Shown one piece after another: positions 13,701-25,100 of a DNA stretch of 64,000 nt. A program made the position numbers and the translations under genes. Source of the DNA: Ancylostoma caninum. Taxonomy: Eukaryota; Nematoda; Chromadorea; Rhabditida; Ancylostomatidae. Every line of letters begins with the position of its first letter. The first letter of the stretch is position 1. The stretch lies in contig JBAJFG010000002.1 in the NCBI GenBank assembly GCA_037903475.1, positions 4,623,001 to 4,687,000 of the forward strand, in the 5' to 3' direction. The notes below the pieces were generated by a model, which was not told the DNA's origin, did not search any database, and was given only the letters and a program-made list of their open reading frames with translations.

Positions 13701-15598
13701 GCAGTCACGGGATCCGTCTATCTCTTCGACGAGGACTGTAAGCGCGAGTGCATTCTTCGAAGTTGCGCAAGCCTGCTACTTGCAAGAACGTACACTACCT
13801 TGAATGCTGTGCAGGTTTTATCTCCAAAGCGGCTCAACTTGTTAGTTATACAAGAAATTCAAGACATACGGCTTACTCTGGTCAATTTTCTATTACTGCA
13901 CCGTTTTTGAGGCATCATGTAGCATGTCGGCATCCGGCCTTGCTTGCGATGTTTCGTGAGATTTCATTGTCCCACACATGGATAGCAGGACTTTGTTCAA
14001 GGCGACCATGAATGATTAACTAAAGTTTTGCAGCAAACACTAGGCAGCTCTCAAATTTCTAGGCTGTTGGCGATTTTATCTTTATCTGCCCAGGACATGT
14101 AGAAGCAACAGCGGAGTGTTGTCAGCTGAAGTTCCTGGGAGGATGAAAGGGGCTCACTAGCGGAACGATCAATGATCAGTGAACATGGAAGGAGTGAGCA
14201 GAGAACTTCGCTACCGTAGAGGAACCAGCTGCAATGAAGGAAAATTTTGACATCCAAAATTGTGCAAGAAATCATGTTACATAGAACGCCCTTTGAAAAT
14301 ATTCCAGGCAATCATCCGACAGTAGTGAGCGCCGCTGCAAGCGGACCTCTGAATCAGGAATGTGCGTGTCTGAACAAAGGGAAAAATGAGCGAAGCTACT
14401 CAAATTTGATCCTGGTACTGCAAGTAAACAATCGCAATCGTTAACAATTACAGGCAAATCATTCATATTTGCACTCCTAGAACAAGTGCTATGTCGAGAT
14501 TCCTCCCATGTCGTCATCGAATTTATTTTATGAAATTAAGGCCACATGTTCGTATGTCGTAAAACGTTGAAAAATTACGAAAAATAGCCGTGAATTGTAA
14601 TCGCGCAACCCTGCTCTGAATCCCTTTCATCGTTCGAAAAGAGATTTAAACGGAAAAGAGGTTTCAATGGAAATTTCGGATTTTTGAGCGGATAATTCTT
14701 GGGACCAAGCGTCGCGATACCGGAAGGTTCGCTGGTACAGTCAAGGCCAAAACCGGTTCAGAGATGCACAAAAGAGGGTATGACAACTTGATCCTACATT
14801 ATGTTGTATATGTTCAGAAATTCAGCAAAACAGAGCAGCAGATTAAATTAATCTACAATTCCTAAGGAAACTAAAGTGATCCGGACCCGCTCGCTGCGCT
14901 GCATTAATCGTGTCTTGGCACTCTGGTTGTCTGCGCATCCGCACATTCCAGTGATACCAGAGTTCCCGTTCTTCTGTGATGTGGCGCGGCGAGCTGGTCC
15001 GGATCAGTGGATTTTCCTAAACGTTAAATCAGATAGAGCACAGTCCGTAAAACTCACATAAAAGACCGTATGAGAATAATAGAACAGCGTACTTTCGATC
15101 CGACTCACTCATACAAACCAAGGGATCTATCGCCACCATGATATATTCGCCAAAGGTGAGTGCCAGCGTGGCTCCAGTACACGAACTGCAAAATATGTAC
15201 CTCTCAACTCTTTTTACCAATGAGCAATCCAAAAAGAGTACCATTGGATAAGTGTTGCCAGCCACAGAAACGAGAAAGCGATTGGATACCAACCCACATA
15301 AGACACGTAAGCGAATTCTGCACCCGATTCAGGAATACTTGTACCGAGTTCTATGTAATTCTAGAGCAACACATTGAAAACAATTCTGGACATAAATAGA
15401 GCATAACAGTTAACTTACTATTGCGGTTAGACTCGCCAAAACAGCAGCTACAACCCAAATGATGAGAGACAGTCCAACTGAACCAGCATGCTCTAGAATA
15501 CCTTTCGGTGAGACGAATATGCCGGATCCAATCACAGAGCCAATGATATAGCTCGTGGCACCAATCAGACCCAGTCGGTTGACCTCTTTTCTGGTCAT
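4799..15598 (-). CDS. SLC7/LAT-type amino acid transporter light chain (12 exons)
   Basis: Exons on the minus strand: 15598-15419, 15360-15242, 15185-15058, 11428-11297, 11082-10926, 10838-10715, 10205-10102, 6971-6875, 6804-6652, 6290-6173, 5053-4994, 4902-4799. All junctions are GT-AG and the phases agree. The sum is 1476 nt, or 491 residues plus stop. The start is the ATG right after a CAG acceptor-like site, which suits trans-splicing or a non-coding first exon.
Family signs: the TM1 motif [20 protein letters not shown] and Cys124 in the loop where LAT light chains bond to their heavy chain; [31 protein letters not shown].
By family knowledge it exchanges amino acids across the plasma membrane as part of a heterodimer, like nematode AAT proteins.
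Oddities: the exon 1/2 junction reads LTAI-NYIELG, about four residues shorter than I expect for the family. Exon 12 (after MRFLMKLDG) is the least certain. Substrate specificity cannot be read from the sequence. Confidence 0.85.
5606..5625. repeat. C20 homopolymer in transporter 3' introns
   Basis: Twenty consecutive C between exons 10 and 11 of the transporter. Similar 12-base G/C runs occur at 1991-2002, 27701-27712 and 51788-51799. G-rich on the transporter's coding strand, so it could form a G-quadruplex in the pre-mRNA. Confidence 0.9.
7060..8940 (+). pseudogene. Decayed non-LTR retrotransposon, reverse transcriptase (Jockey/CR1-like)
   Basis: Broken reading frames on the plus strand keep reverse transcriptase landmarks in order. 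First is a [18 protein letters not shown] block (the family's D-FSKAF-D-V-H region). Next is the motif [19 protein letters not shown] at about 7541-7600. Near 8480-8640 is an [18 protein letters not shown] stretch, like the C-terminal LEYCSQIW block of CR1/Jockey RTs. Many frameshifts and stops separate these pieces. It lies in intron 7 of the amino acid transporter, antisense to it. The clade assignment is from motif memory only. No ends or target-site duplications were found. Confidence 0.65.
8941..10101. other. Remainder of transporter intron 7, nothing recognised
   Basis: This is intronic DNA between the LINE relic and exon 7. It holds a short T-rich run and no supported exon on either strand. 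Confidence 0.45.
11429..15057. other. Transporter intron 3 (3.6 kb), nothing recognised
   Basis: The intron between exons 3 and 4. A more GC-rich patch at about 13540-13760 holds open frames of up to 141 codons on the plus strand. They show no domain and no matching splice sites, so I treat them as chance. Confidence 0.45.
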
Positions 15599-16426
15599 CT
15601 GTATGAGAATGGTGTTTCATAAATATCAGTGGCGGACGCAGAAAGTGGGAAGGGGGGGGTGGGCGAGACGTGGGAAGAAAAGTGGGGTCTCCGCCGCTTT
15701 GGAGACCCAGACGGAAAATAAAATTAATAATAATATTAATTATAGCAACAGAAATAAATGATTAACAAAAATTATATTAAAAATGATAATAAAAATAAAC
15801 ATATACACACACACGCAAGTTACAGCATAATGTATTAGGTGTTAACACAAGTCCTTGCGCTTCTCGGATGCACTTTCCTTCATCTATTTGTTAGCTTTTG
15901 GGTGCAAGTCATAATCGCTTCAAATGCGCTATTCTTTCACTACAAAAAGGTTGTAAACCGCTTTTCTAAAACGACGGTTTGCTTATGTTTAGGCCTGCGA
16001 AGTAGCAGTGAATGACTGAAAAACACCACAACTGAGAGCTGTCTATCCTGGCACCGACTTGAAAGACCATCAAAACTGCCCAACGACCTGTGCAAGGTAT
16101 GAAAGCGAAGTTTTGCATGAAATGACTGCTCATGGGTTTCCCAAGTTCGAAGGTGGCAGATTTGGTCTCTAAGACACCAACAACTCCGATCGAAGAGATT
16201 TTTTTCACGAAGACTTCGGAATTGCTCCAGAAAAATCGTATTTTTTAAATGGACATCATAGTTTTTACAGCCCACAAATAACTGGGGTGATTCTGCTGGA
16301 AAAATTCAATCGCAAGGGTCTCGCCGTCTTATCCCATGATATCGTCGGACCCACCCTTGCCAGCGTCGTCAAACTGGCCCTCCAACAGTTCCACTGACGA
16401 TGTTCTCCCGCTTTTATATTCCACAG
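15599..16426. other. Upstream of transporter; transposon-end-like fragment
   Basis: At about 15631 the sequence CAGTGGCGGACGCAG opens a G-rich stretch ending near 15725. It resembles the tip of a DNA transposon, but no partner inverted repeat was seen. An AT-rich low-complexity tract follows (15715-15830). The promoter of the minus-strand transporter should lie here, but I cannot pick out its elements. Confidence 0.3.
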
Positions 16427-16670
16427 AGCTTACACATTGAAACAGAATCGGACGCTCTCTGGCCTCTATCGAATACAAGTAGGAATGGTATTTTTCCTCG
16501 AATTGGCTGTTTCTTTATTATGCCTAAAAGTTGTGCATTTCAATGGTTCTGCGAAAGCACTAGTCGATGCAATTGTAGAGAAAGGAACGCGCTTCCAAGA
16601 AGGTTACGAGCAGGTTTTGGAAAAATGGCAATGGAAACCGCAACTGAAAAAGCGCAAGGAGTTGTGTTAA
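16427..16670 (+). CDS. Possible terminal exon with one membrane segment
   Basis: A TTCCACAG acceptor at 16419-16426 leads into an open frame that ends at TAA 16668-16670. It contains a hydrophobic stretch (VGMVFFLELAVSLLCLKVV) followed by a basic tail (WKPQLKKRKELC). No upstream exon was found that joins it in phase, and I do not recognise the family. It could be the last exon of an unknown gene or chance. Confidence 0.25.
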
Positions 16671-18169
16671 CACTATCACATCTGAAGAGCAGTTGTATGT
16701 ATGGAAATAGAATGTACTAAAATAGTGTGTACGCTGTATGAACACTAATAACCCCAATAACAATTGCAGCAAACCTTAAATCTTCGGTAAACTATGTATA
16801 TAGCGACGTAACAGTATGTATATAACGTCACAAAAACTGTTCACGTAGGCATTTTCGCTTCTTTCTAGCTTTGGTCAAGTTGCTATCAAGAAGTGCGTGA
16901 ACGAAGGAAGTACAAATGAGGAGCGCTAGGACCCGCGAGTAGACGAAGAAATAAGATAAGAAGAGTGAAGTGCGACGCGTTCAAGACCATCACTTAGATT
17001 AGGAACGCCTGTTATCTATTTTATGACTTTCTGTTTTTTTTTTCAGATGAAAGATTAGTTCCTAACTGTGCATTTCACCTGAAAGAAATCGAAGTGCAGA
17101 ATTATTTTCCTAATAGCAAGTCAATAATTGTGATTAATCAACTAAAGTTTATCAGCTACTTATTTGGACGTCTTCTTAGGACTCAGATGTATAGATGTAA
17201 TCTGTGACGACGCTTCCGACACATCAAAAGAGCTGAGGGTGAAAATTCTCAAATTCACGGAACCAGAAAGTGAAACTTCATTCATCGGTTTCGGCCATCA
17301 CTTTTCCGTTCCAATCAAAAATATGGCGTTCATGTGGCATTCAAATAAGTGTTCAGATGATGTCTTTTATTGGTTTACATACGTTTCCACAAATACAGCA
17401 GGAATAAAGGCAAAAACACCATCAATTCTTGTGGTCTAGGCTGCCGATGATGGATACAATGGAACAGCATTGATACACTTATTCCTTTCTTAGATAATGA
17501 AAACAGTGTCACAGCAAGTCCATCTCTCCTGGGACTTCTGAAATGCAATCCAACTGATCAATGATCGTGCCTTTTATCGATAAGGCAAAAAGACTTTTGA
17601 AGCTTCCCTTGAACTGAAAACCGCTTCTACAGAGTGCAGGCCGTACCAACTCCATACAATAACCGCGGGAACGTACTACGGAAAGAAAAACACGAGTACA
17701 ACCAAACCAAAAACATGTAAAGAAACCAGTAGAAAGAAGAGAGAGGCCAAGAAAAGGCATTAAAGAAAAAAGAAATAATGAAGAGGAGTATCATGTTTCT
17801 CAAATACTACCACACTAGGCTCAAGCGTTGAAAATTCAGAGATACAAAGAGGTGCATCTAGCACACAAAAAAACTGGCTTCTCAGATGCAAATGACCAGT
17901 ACGAAGGTCTACGTACAGATAACAAAGCGAAAAACCTTCCCCCCTTAAAAAAATAAAAAATACTCGGCTTTTGCTGAGGCATCTCAAGATCGAAAATTAT
18001 GTGGAACTTTGTGTTAAAGGTGACCATGGTGTGACTCTTCCAAAAAGCTATATAAGAAATACACAAAGAGGACAAAAGAATAAACTTCTACAAAAAATAG
18101 TGTTCAAACTCCCAACGTTGCTATCAGTCGAGGGTGCTCCAAAGGACCGCAAGCGCTAGCAAAACATCG
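16671..18169. other. No gene recognised
   Basis: AT-rich DNA. A plus-strand open frame at about 17164-17439 (91 codons) has no identifiable domain or splice signals. Confidence 0.35.
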
Positions 18170-18365
18170 TCTGCTGCGAGTGTAAACAGATCGACAAAAA
18201 CCGGCTCCGCCGCGTTGCTTACCCAGGCAGCTGGATGACCCTTCTTAGCATTGCCTGGGGAAGGCCAACCGATTCGGCATCTCACCAAGCCCCGCCTCCT
18301 GCCCAGCCTACTCTGTGTCCTGCCGCGTTCGCGATGCGGGAAACTCGACGGGTCCAGGAATGCGG
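18170..18365. other. GC-rich, structure-prone block
   Basis: This isolated GC-rich block sits in AT-rich surroundings. It contains an 8-bp stem (CCCAGGCA with TGCCTGGG, about 18221-18275), a CCGATTCGG hairpin and a GCGTTCGC hairpin. On the minus strand it is preceded by a TATAAG (near 18375) and followed by a T5 run near 18196-18200. That layout would suit a small pol III transcript, but no known RNA family fits. Confidence 0.2.
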
Positions 18366-18664
18366 GGGAAACTTATATTTGGTTCATAAAGCAATTCAAG
18401 AACAACGGAGAAAATGTGCCAAAAATCTTTTATTTTCTGAATGAGTTTTCATCGAGAAAAATATTGTAATGAATCCTGAGAAGTGTGGTACTGAAGTACT
18501 CACGCACCAGGCCTACTTGTGGTCAATTAAAGAGTAAACTTCGTTGAGCATATCTGACATCTTAGCTCACTTTTTCTTCTCAAATAGAAGTAAACGCTGC
18601 TTCAACAGAGAGCGGAACATAAGCCTTACCGAAATCAGCTGGATAGGACCTTTCAAGGTTCAAT

Positions 18665-18681
18665 AGAATATGTGACACAGT
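18665..18681. repeat. Target-site duplication, right (3') side of RTE copy 1
   Basis: The 17-mer AGAATATGTGACACAGT here is repeated exactly at 22093-22109 and so brackets the RTE element. It fixes both ends of the insertion to the base. Confidence 0.95.
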
Positions 18682-18709
18682 CTTCTTCTTCTTCAGCGTT
18701 TGCCCCGTT

Positions 18710-20417
18710 TAGTAGCGGGGTGCGCTTTAGACGCCATTCAGCCCTATCGCGCGCTTGGTCCGGGTGGATTCCAGCTAGCTTAAGATCGGTGTGGAGTGTG
18801 TCAAGCTAGCGTTGTTTTGGTCGACCTTTTGGCCGTTTGCCGGAGACTTCGAAATCAAAGCCGACTTCCTTCGGCACGCAGAACGTGGCCATACCATCGC
18901 AGACGAGATTTGCGAAGTTTATCAGATATCGCCGCAACGCCAAACCGATTTCTGATGTCCTCGTTGCAGATTCGATCGAGCCACGTTACTCCAGCCATCC
19001 AACGCAGCATCTTCATCTCCATAGCGCTGAGGCGACGTTCTACTTCCTTGGTTGCAGGCCAACATTCGGCGCCATAGAGAGCAACGGGACGGATGACGGT
19101 ACGATAGATCTTCGATTTCAGTCGGTCCGGGATCTTCTTGTCACACAGAACACCGGTCAACGAGCGCCACTTTCCCCATGCGGAATTAACTCGGGCTACA
19201 ACTTCATGATAAAGGCTACCGTCAGACGAAATTCCTGACCCAAGGTACTTGAACACTTCCGTTCTCGGTAATTGTGCGCCGTCTACGCTTATGGTACCGG
19301 GCTGATCCACGCTGGTTGTTAAGTACTCTGTCTTCCTGACGTTAAGACGTAGGCCGAAGCGTGCAAGTTGGTCACTCCAAGCCTGTGTCAGCCGCTCGAG
19401 TTCTTGCCTGTCTTCAGACGCGATCACGACGTCGTCTGCGTACAACAAAGTCCATGGCGTGGGTTTCTGCAGATCCCGTATTACAACATCCATCACCACA
19501 ATGAAGAGGAGCGGGGACAGAGCAGAGCCTTGGTGCACACCAACGGAAATGGAGAAATCAGTAGACGTTCCGGCAGCCGCCTGCACGTGACTTCTTGGAC
19601 TGGTGTAAAGAATCTGCACCCATTCGATAAGTTCTTCAGGAACGCCATGCTGCCGAAGAGCGTACCAGATGACTTCGTGGGGCACGCGGTCAAATGCCTT
19701 TTCTAGGTCAAGGAAGGCAAGATGCAGCGGCTTTTGTTTCTCACGGTGCTTCTCAACCAAGAGACGTGCAGCATGTATGGCATCAGTGGTGCCGCACCCA
19801 GCTACAAGTCCCCACTGGTTAGCGGAGAGCCGCACGATATCGCGAATCCTGTGGTCAATGACATGCTCAAAAACCTTCATGGTACGGGACAGCAGGCGAA
19901 TAGGTCGGTAGTTAGCGCAGTCAGCGGGACTGCCTTTGCGCTTCCATATCGGGATTGTGGTGCTCCGCTGCCATTCCGAGGGCACAATCTTTTCCGCTAC
20001 GATCTGGTTAAAGAACCTCGCCAGCCATTCAGCAGATCCCCAGCATTGCGACTTCCATAGATCCACTGCTACGTCATCGGGACCAGTCACCTTATGTGAC
20101 ATCATTTGCTTCAGCGCTGCCTCCGTCTCCTCGGTAGTGATTGCCTGCACGGGCCCGTAGGTTGGCGATACATAGGGAATAGGTGGGTGGGCGAATTCCT
20201 CCGTCGAGACTATCTCAAAGTAATCACGCCATCGCTTCATTGCCTTCCTGCGGTCCATTAGAAGGTGGCCATGCTCGTCGTTGACGCCATGGAACTTTTC
20301 GATATCTTCCATCTGACGTTTACAAGATTTCGCAAGCCAGAATACGAGCCGTTCGCCTTCCTTCGTGTCTAGCTTCTTTTCGACATCCGCGTAATGTGCG
20401 ACTTTCACCACCGCCAC
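18710..20417 (-). pseudogene. RTE reverse transcriptase (disrupted)
   Basis: The main open part, 20417 to 18855, gives 520 residues with RT motifs in order: YRPIRLLSRTMKVFEHVI, LDLEKAFDRVPHEVIW, GVHQGSALSPLLFIVVMD, the catalytic LLYADDVVIASED, then LNVRKTEYL and FKYLGSGISSDGS. The catalytic YADD is intact. The frame is lost at RAEGSRL; the conserved tail (GKRPKGRPKQR) continues in another frame to about 18710. Upstream it is separated from the endonuclease by frame breaks near 20525. In the live element endonuclease and RT would be one polyprotein that nicks the target and primes cDNA synthesis there. Confidence 0.88.
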
Positions 20418-20524
20418 AGCCTTTTTCGCTGCTCTCTTCGCTTCGCATTATTTACGCCAGCGGTCGTCTGTCTTGCTGTCCAGGAAGGCATGGTACATGC
20501 GCTTTTATTCCCGAACCCTCGACT

Positions 20525-21658
20525 TCACTTCGTCCGTCCATAGCCAAGGTTGCTTGTCGGTCTTCCTCCGACCTGGTTTGTCGCACCAAGTTCAGATCGC
20601 GCTGCCTCTACGACCACATCTGCTGCTTTCCGCCAAGTTTCCTCAACACTCGTCACAGGCGGTAGCTGAATGCGAGATATGACCGCGGCCTCTTTCTGCT
20701 TCAGTTTCCACCATTTGATTCGAGCTGGTCCGCATCTCTCTTCGTACTTCCTCTTCGGTGGAGTGATTTTCAACGAACAGATCAGTGGCCGATGTTGTGT
20801 CGCTACTGTCTCATACGGCACGACCTTCACGTCCGTGACCAGCTTTCGATCTTGACGACGCAAAAGTACATAGTCGATCTGTGTCTTCGTATTGCCGCTA
20901 TAGAAGGAAACAAGATGAGACGTACGTTTTTGAAACTATGTGTTCGTTACGAAGAGGTTGTGAGACTCGGCGTACTCAAGAATACGTTCACCATCTTCGT
21001 TACGTATACCGTAGCCGAACCCACCATGACAACTGTAATCGCTCCTCGTTTCTCCCACGTGACCATTGAGGTCTCCCGCAACGACAAGAGTATCCTTCTT
21101 TGGCACCTCTGCTGTCTTCTCATCAAGCAACGCCCAGAAGTCGTCCTTGATACGCTCAGAACAGCCAGTTTGCGGAGCGTATGCCGAGAAGAAGTGGAGC
21201 CGCAGTTCAACAGTGGCGATGACAATTTTCATAAGCCGATCGTCGAAGCGCTGGACTTCTGCTATTGCGTCTCGGTAGCGTTCTGAGACTACGACTCCAA
21301 CGCCACTTCTGGCACCTGCACTGCCATGGTAAATGAGTTTGTAGCCACATCCTATGTCCTTCGACTTACTGCCTGACCATCTCGTCTCCTGAACCGCGCA
21401 AATGTCGATTCTTCCGCGCTCTAGTGCGGCTGCTAACTCGCACGAGCGACCTGTCAACGTGCCGACGTTCAAAGTCACAATGCGCGTCTTGGCTACGTTT
21501 TCCCCCTTAACGACCCGCCTGCTTGTCCCCCGATGCCGTCGTTCGCGAAGCATCGGAGACCCTCGCATACTTTTCACACTAACCAGGCCCCGAAAGTGCG
21601 CATCGACTCCCGTGTACGCCGTAGTTTTCTTCTCAGGCACTATTGACGTCATAACCAA
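20525..21658 (-). pseudogene. RTE endonuclease region (one nonsense codon)
   Basis: APE-like endonuclease motifs run in order: TLNVGTLTGRS, CAVQETRW (catalytic E), FSAYAPQTG, VVAGDLNGHVG (D and N), then IDYVL and, past a TAG near 20936, TQHRPLICSL (catalytic H). Comparison with copy 2 (NTRFRKR) shows that the TAG replaces an Arg codon and the frame then stays open to 20525. It is thus one inactivating point mutation rather than an ORF boundary. In the family this domain nicks genomic DNA to start target-primed reverse transcription. Confidence 0.88.
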
Positions 21659-22010
21659 ACGACGTGACGTGGGACTTCTTCGGCCGGCCTGTCATCACGG
21701 CCTGTCGCCGGCATTCGACTGTTGAGGGGAAGGATTCCCTTCCCCGTGGACGAGGGACTTGTTTGTTAGAGGCGGTCTCAGATCGCCTCTCATGCGCTTC
21801 CCAGTCGTTAGAATGCGAGCTTTTGGCCAAATCCGGACTGCAGGATACAGCCAACATGAAGCATTGGCACACACCCACACGCGCGAGTGCGTGTTCACAC
21901 TCATATGCCGGCCATATGTGTCGAATCCAGCACTGTCGAACTAAGGAGTCCATCCCGTAGATCTACCCGCGTCGCAGGGCAAGTGAATGGCTGCTTTTGG
22001 TCGGCGGCAA

Positions 22011-22092
22011 ACCCCCTATCCGTCACCCGGGGTCGCGCCACGTAGCCTCGCAGCAAATCGGCTGGGATCCCTCGTAAGAGGGAGATCCGTGG
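22011..22092 (-). ncRNA. HDV-like ribozyme candidate at the RTE 5' end (copy 1)
   Basis: The first 82 nt of the element (numbered from its 5' end at 22092) fit the nested double-pseudoknot plan. P1 is CCACG (1-5) with CGTGG (51-55). P2 is ATCCC (25-29) with GGGGT (78-82, one G-U). P3 is AGCC (30-33) with GGCT (46-49). A short P4 hairpin lies around 58-70, followed by GACGGATA, which holds the J4/2 cytosine expected for catalysis. An extra 5-bp hairpin (CCCTC/GAGGG) fills J1/2. HDV-like ribozymes are known at the 5' ends of R2 and RTE LINEs, where they cut the RNA exactly at the element start, as would happen here. L3 is longer than usual and no activity is shown. Confidence 0.55.
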
Positions 22093-22109
22093 AGAATATG
22101 TGACACAGT
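22093..22109. repeat. Target-site duplication, left (5') side of RTE copy 1
   Basis: Exact second copy of the 17-mer at 18665-18681, directly abutting the 5' end of the element. Confidence 0.95.
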
Positions 22110-25100
22110 ATAGGAGCAAAAAGTCCTACTCTACGTCCGCAAAAAAAAACAGAAAAATTTTGTTAAAAATAAGTGGAATGAACTGAATAAAATAGGAGGA
22201 GGCCCACCTGCTGGTGCCTGGTTCATCCTACTTCATCTAAACTCTCAGCGTCATGAGTATGAACATCGCCAAACACACTTATTTTGACAGAAAAAATCGC
22301 ATGGGGCATGGTTGATTTTCATTTATAAAAGAAAAATTGAGCTAGGATATCAGGAAAGCTTGGTTTAGTACCGAATTGACATCAAGTAAGCCAGTAATTT
22401 CCAATCACTGACCACCAAATCACTCGTTTCAAGATTTTAAGAAAAAAATTACCTTGGCAGTTAATAATCCTGCTTGAATGTGAACAAACTCCTATGAAAA
22501 TTGCATATCAACTCCTATGAAGCTTGAAACATCCTAGCTTTAACTTTGGAAGTCTTGAATAAACATTTTTTCGGATCTATATTTGTGTTAACACACTTTG
22601 TTGGCATAATGACACCTCCACCGATATACTTCCATCCTATGTTTTCCCCACGGCTAGCCCCAGTGGTGCTAATTATACCTCCGAGATAATTTTCGCACCT
22701 CAGATGCATTAATGAGCCTGCGAGGGTCACTAAAAATTTTGCATAGAAGCATAACTGAAATCCAAAAAAGGTAACTGAAAAGTTGTAAAAGTAGCTTACC
22801 TGCAGTTAAGCATTTACCTAAGCAATAAGAGGCACTTTTCCTGAGACAAAAACTTTCTAATTCTGAACATTGACAAATAATACAAGTTTTCAAATTCAAT
22901 CGAACGTGTTAAAACAGCAACGAAACATTCCCCTTTGCTTCTGTGGCACCGCACTCTGAATTTCTTTTTTTTTTTGCGAAAATTTCGCGCATAGAGCTTC
23001 TGTAAGCGTTGCGGCGAGCGCACCGCGGTGACGCGGCAATGAGGCGCACAAAAGGGTGGGGCTAGTCTGAGATCTGGTGACTGCCAATGGCACTCACATT
23101 TGGCGCGCACCTCTAATTATCCAGCTGTCTGGGTAAGAAACGCGACAAGCCCACAAAAACCAGGTGAAAGTTCGGAGTCGCAATGTTTGAAGAAGATCTT
23201 CAATTTTTGAAAGGTGGTTAGGCAAGGAGGAAGTGTCAATTAAATAGCAATATCTCCGGAAACTGTGAAAATATTGTTGTCTATAGAAACGAGGTTGAGG
23301 AGGCGGCCACGGAGATTTCTTTCGAATTTTTTTTTCGAAATCCGAATGTTCGCTCCCCACCCGTTCTGGCGGTGTGCGGCCTTAAGACACTTAGAGACTG
23401 CGCAATACAAGAAGCAGTTTCGCTATTTTCTTAACAGTGTCTGTGGACATAATCGAATTGGAAGCTATATACATAATTCAATCCGATCCAATTGTCACTG
23501 GCGATTCTCTTCTCGGTGATGCCATGTCAAGATGAGGAGCGGATAAACCAGGATCTTTCTGGTTTCTGGAGTAGGACACCATAGCCCCTCTCTTTAAAAT
23601 ATATTCCCGACTGATGGCGCACGGAAATCAGGGCGTTTAGTGAATTCAGCAACATGGTGTATGCAATCGCTGAGGTCAGTGACGGCAGTACGATGACGAA
23701 ATTTCCTCATAACTTCTGAAGGAGTCGGGGATGGAAACGAAAATTCTCGCGCTATTCATAGAAGCCGCTAGCTATCGCACCATTGCAATGGACAGGTGAC
23801 AGCCACTTCCTTGTTTCCTTTCTAGCATTTGAGAACAACGATCTTACTTAACAGCCACCCTGTATTTTCAGGTACTGTGTGTAGAAGAATCACATGGCCT
23901 AATGATTTAAAGGTATATTTTCGGGTTGAACTGGGTTTTGGGAAGCAAAACAATGTAAATAGGAGCACGGCAGGGCAGAGGAAGGAGCAACAAAAACGAC
24001 CTGGCTTCTGCTCTTGCAGGAAACTGGTTTGTTTACGTGGCTGCCCTCGTAGAGCGACAGTTTTCTATTTTACGAGATTTTTTTCCACCAACTCTACGTG
24101 TACATTTACACAACTGTGCATACTTTTTGCACAAAGGTTGTCGACTCCAGCCATCCTGTCCACAGGGAAAATGGTTCTTACGGCCATTTTTTCTTTGCGT
24201 GGAGGGTTGTACTGCACTACATCTAAAGCTTGCAGAAAAAGTTCCGAATTCTTATCGAGGCCATTGCACAGGAACCCTGCTTGGATGAACAATCAAACCG
24301 GTGCAAAGCACAATAGCAGGAACCACAGATGGTACGGAAAAGCTCAGCACTCTACTTCAATGACAACTTACAACCCTTTCAAAACACAAGAATTTCGCAG
24401 TGAAACGGACACGGACGAAAACTTAGTTCGTGCTCCATGATCACCTTATTCAGCTTGTGGACTTTAGATGGCGTTGCCACTATCATTGAGATTATGTGAA
24501 AAACGTTGCACTGAGAAGGAATGCAACAGTAGTGTTATCACGTTATGTATGTGCAAGGAAAAAAGTCACACTAATAGAACCATGAAAACGACCACTAATC
24601 CGCCACTTCCACTTTCTCTAAACGAGCAGTCAGGAGAGCGCTAGTATATCGAATTAGGGCCGTTCGCAACACAACTAGGCTAACACCCATACAAGCATCA
24701 CCGCAAGAAAAAACGAATTATGAAAACATATGGCCTGATTTCAACTTTAGCAAATCTCCTTCGAGAAAGGCCAGGGTTTCGTGAACCTGGCGATGAACAT
24801 TTGTCGCACTGGCACTACTGCAAGGAGTTTGCCTCTAACCAAGTATTTCTGTTGTTCTCATTATGTTAGAATAATGTTTCATGTTCAAGAGAGCCTTGAG
24901 AGCCTTACCTCGACTACAGGGTACTTTAGAGGCCAGGTGAATGCAGGCCAGTGCTGCGGCGGGGCTTGGCAGCCTAACTGTCTGCCGCACTCCTCGACCG
25001 ATAATGCTTTGATGACGCTCTCTGATACTATCTGCCCAAAACTGCCGCTTTGCGATACTAGTCCACAATCACTTGGTCGTTTGGAGTTTCCTGTATGTTT

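Larger units (their letters stand above)
18682..22092 (-). mobile_element. RTE-clade LINE, copy 1 (3.4 kb, complete ends)
   Basis: A non-LTR retrotransposon on the minus strand. The 5' end is at 22092 and a short GAA-repeat 3' tail ends at 18682. It is bracketed by a perfect 17-bp target-site duplication. It encodes an apurinic-type endonuclease followed by a reverse transcriptase, the minimal RTE-clade layout, with very short UTRs. The 3' microsatellite tail in place of poly-A is also typical of RTE. The coding region has an in-frame TAG, at least one frameshift before the RT and another near its C-terminus, so this copy cannot move by itself. The perfect duplication argues for a fairly recent insertion. 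Copy 2 at 46459-49900 is the same family in the opposite orientation. Confidence 0.92.

Noticed and set aside
13485..13910. 141-codon ORF in transporter intron 3
   Set aside because: No domain, no splice sites in phase, and it lies in a GC-richer patch where stops are rarer.
15631..15725. CAGTGGCGGACGCAG as a DNA-transposon terminal repeat
   Set aside because: No inverted partner or flanking duplication was found within several kilobases.
17164..17439. 91-codon plus-strand ORF
   Set aside because: No domain or splice evidence; length is within chance.
18196..18345. Possible SRP RNA on the minus strand
   Set aside because: The GGAAACGGAGCAGG-type helix 8 core and the Alu-domain motifs are missing.
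18217..18375. Possible U1 snRNA (CTTACC near one end and GGGAAACTCGAC about 120 nt later on the plus strand)
   Set aside because: A 12-base match is expected by chance at this scale; the Sm site, the U1-70K loop and the U1A loop are absent.
22515..22899. Cysteine-containing minus-strand frames near a strong CTGCAG/GTAAGC donor
   Set aside because: The two open pieces could not be joined in phase by a believable acceptor.
23829..24440. 203-codon plus-strand ORF
   Set aside because: One ORF of this length is expected by chance in 128 kb of six-frame sequence; it has no domain, and other frames are open over the same bases.
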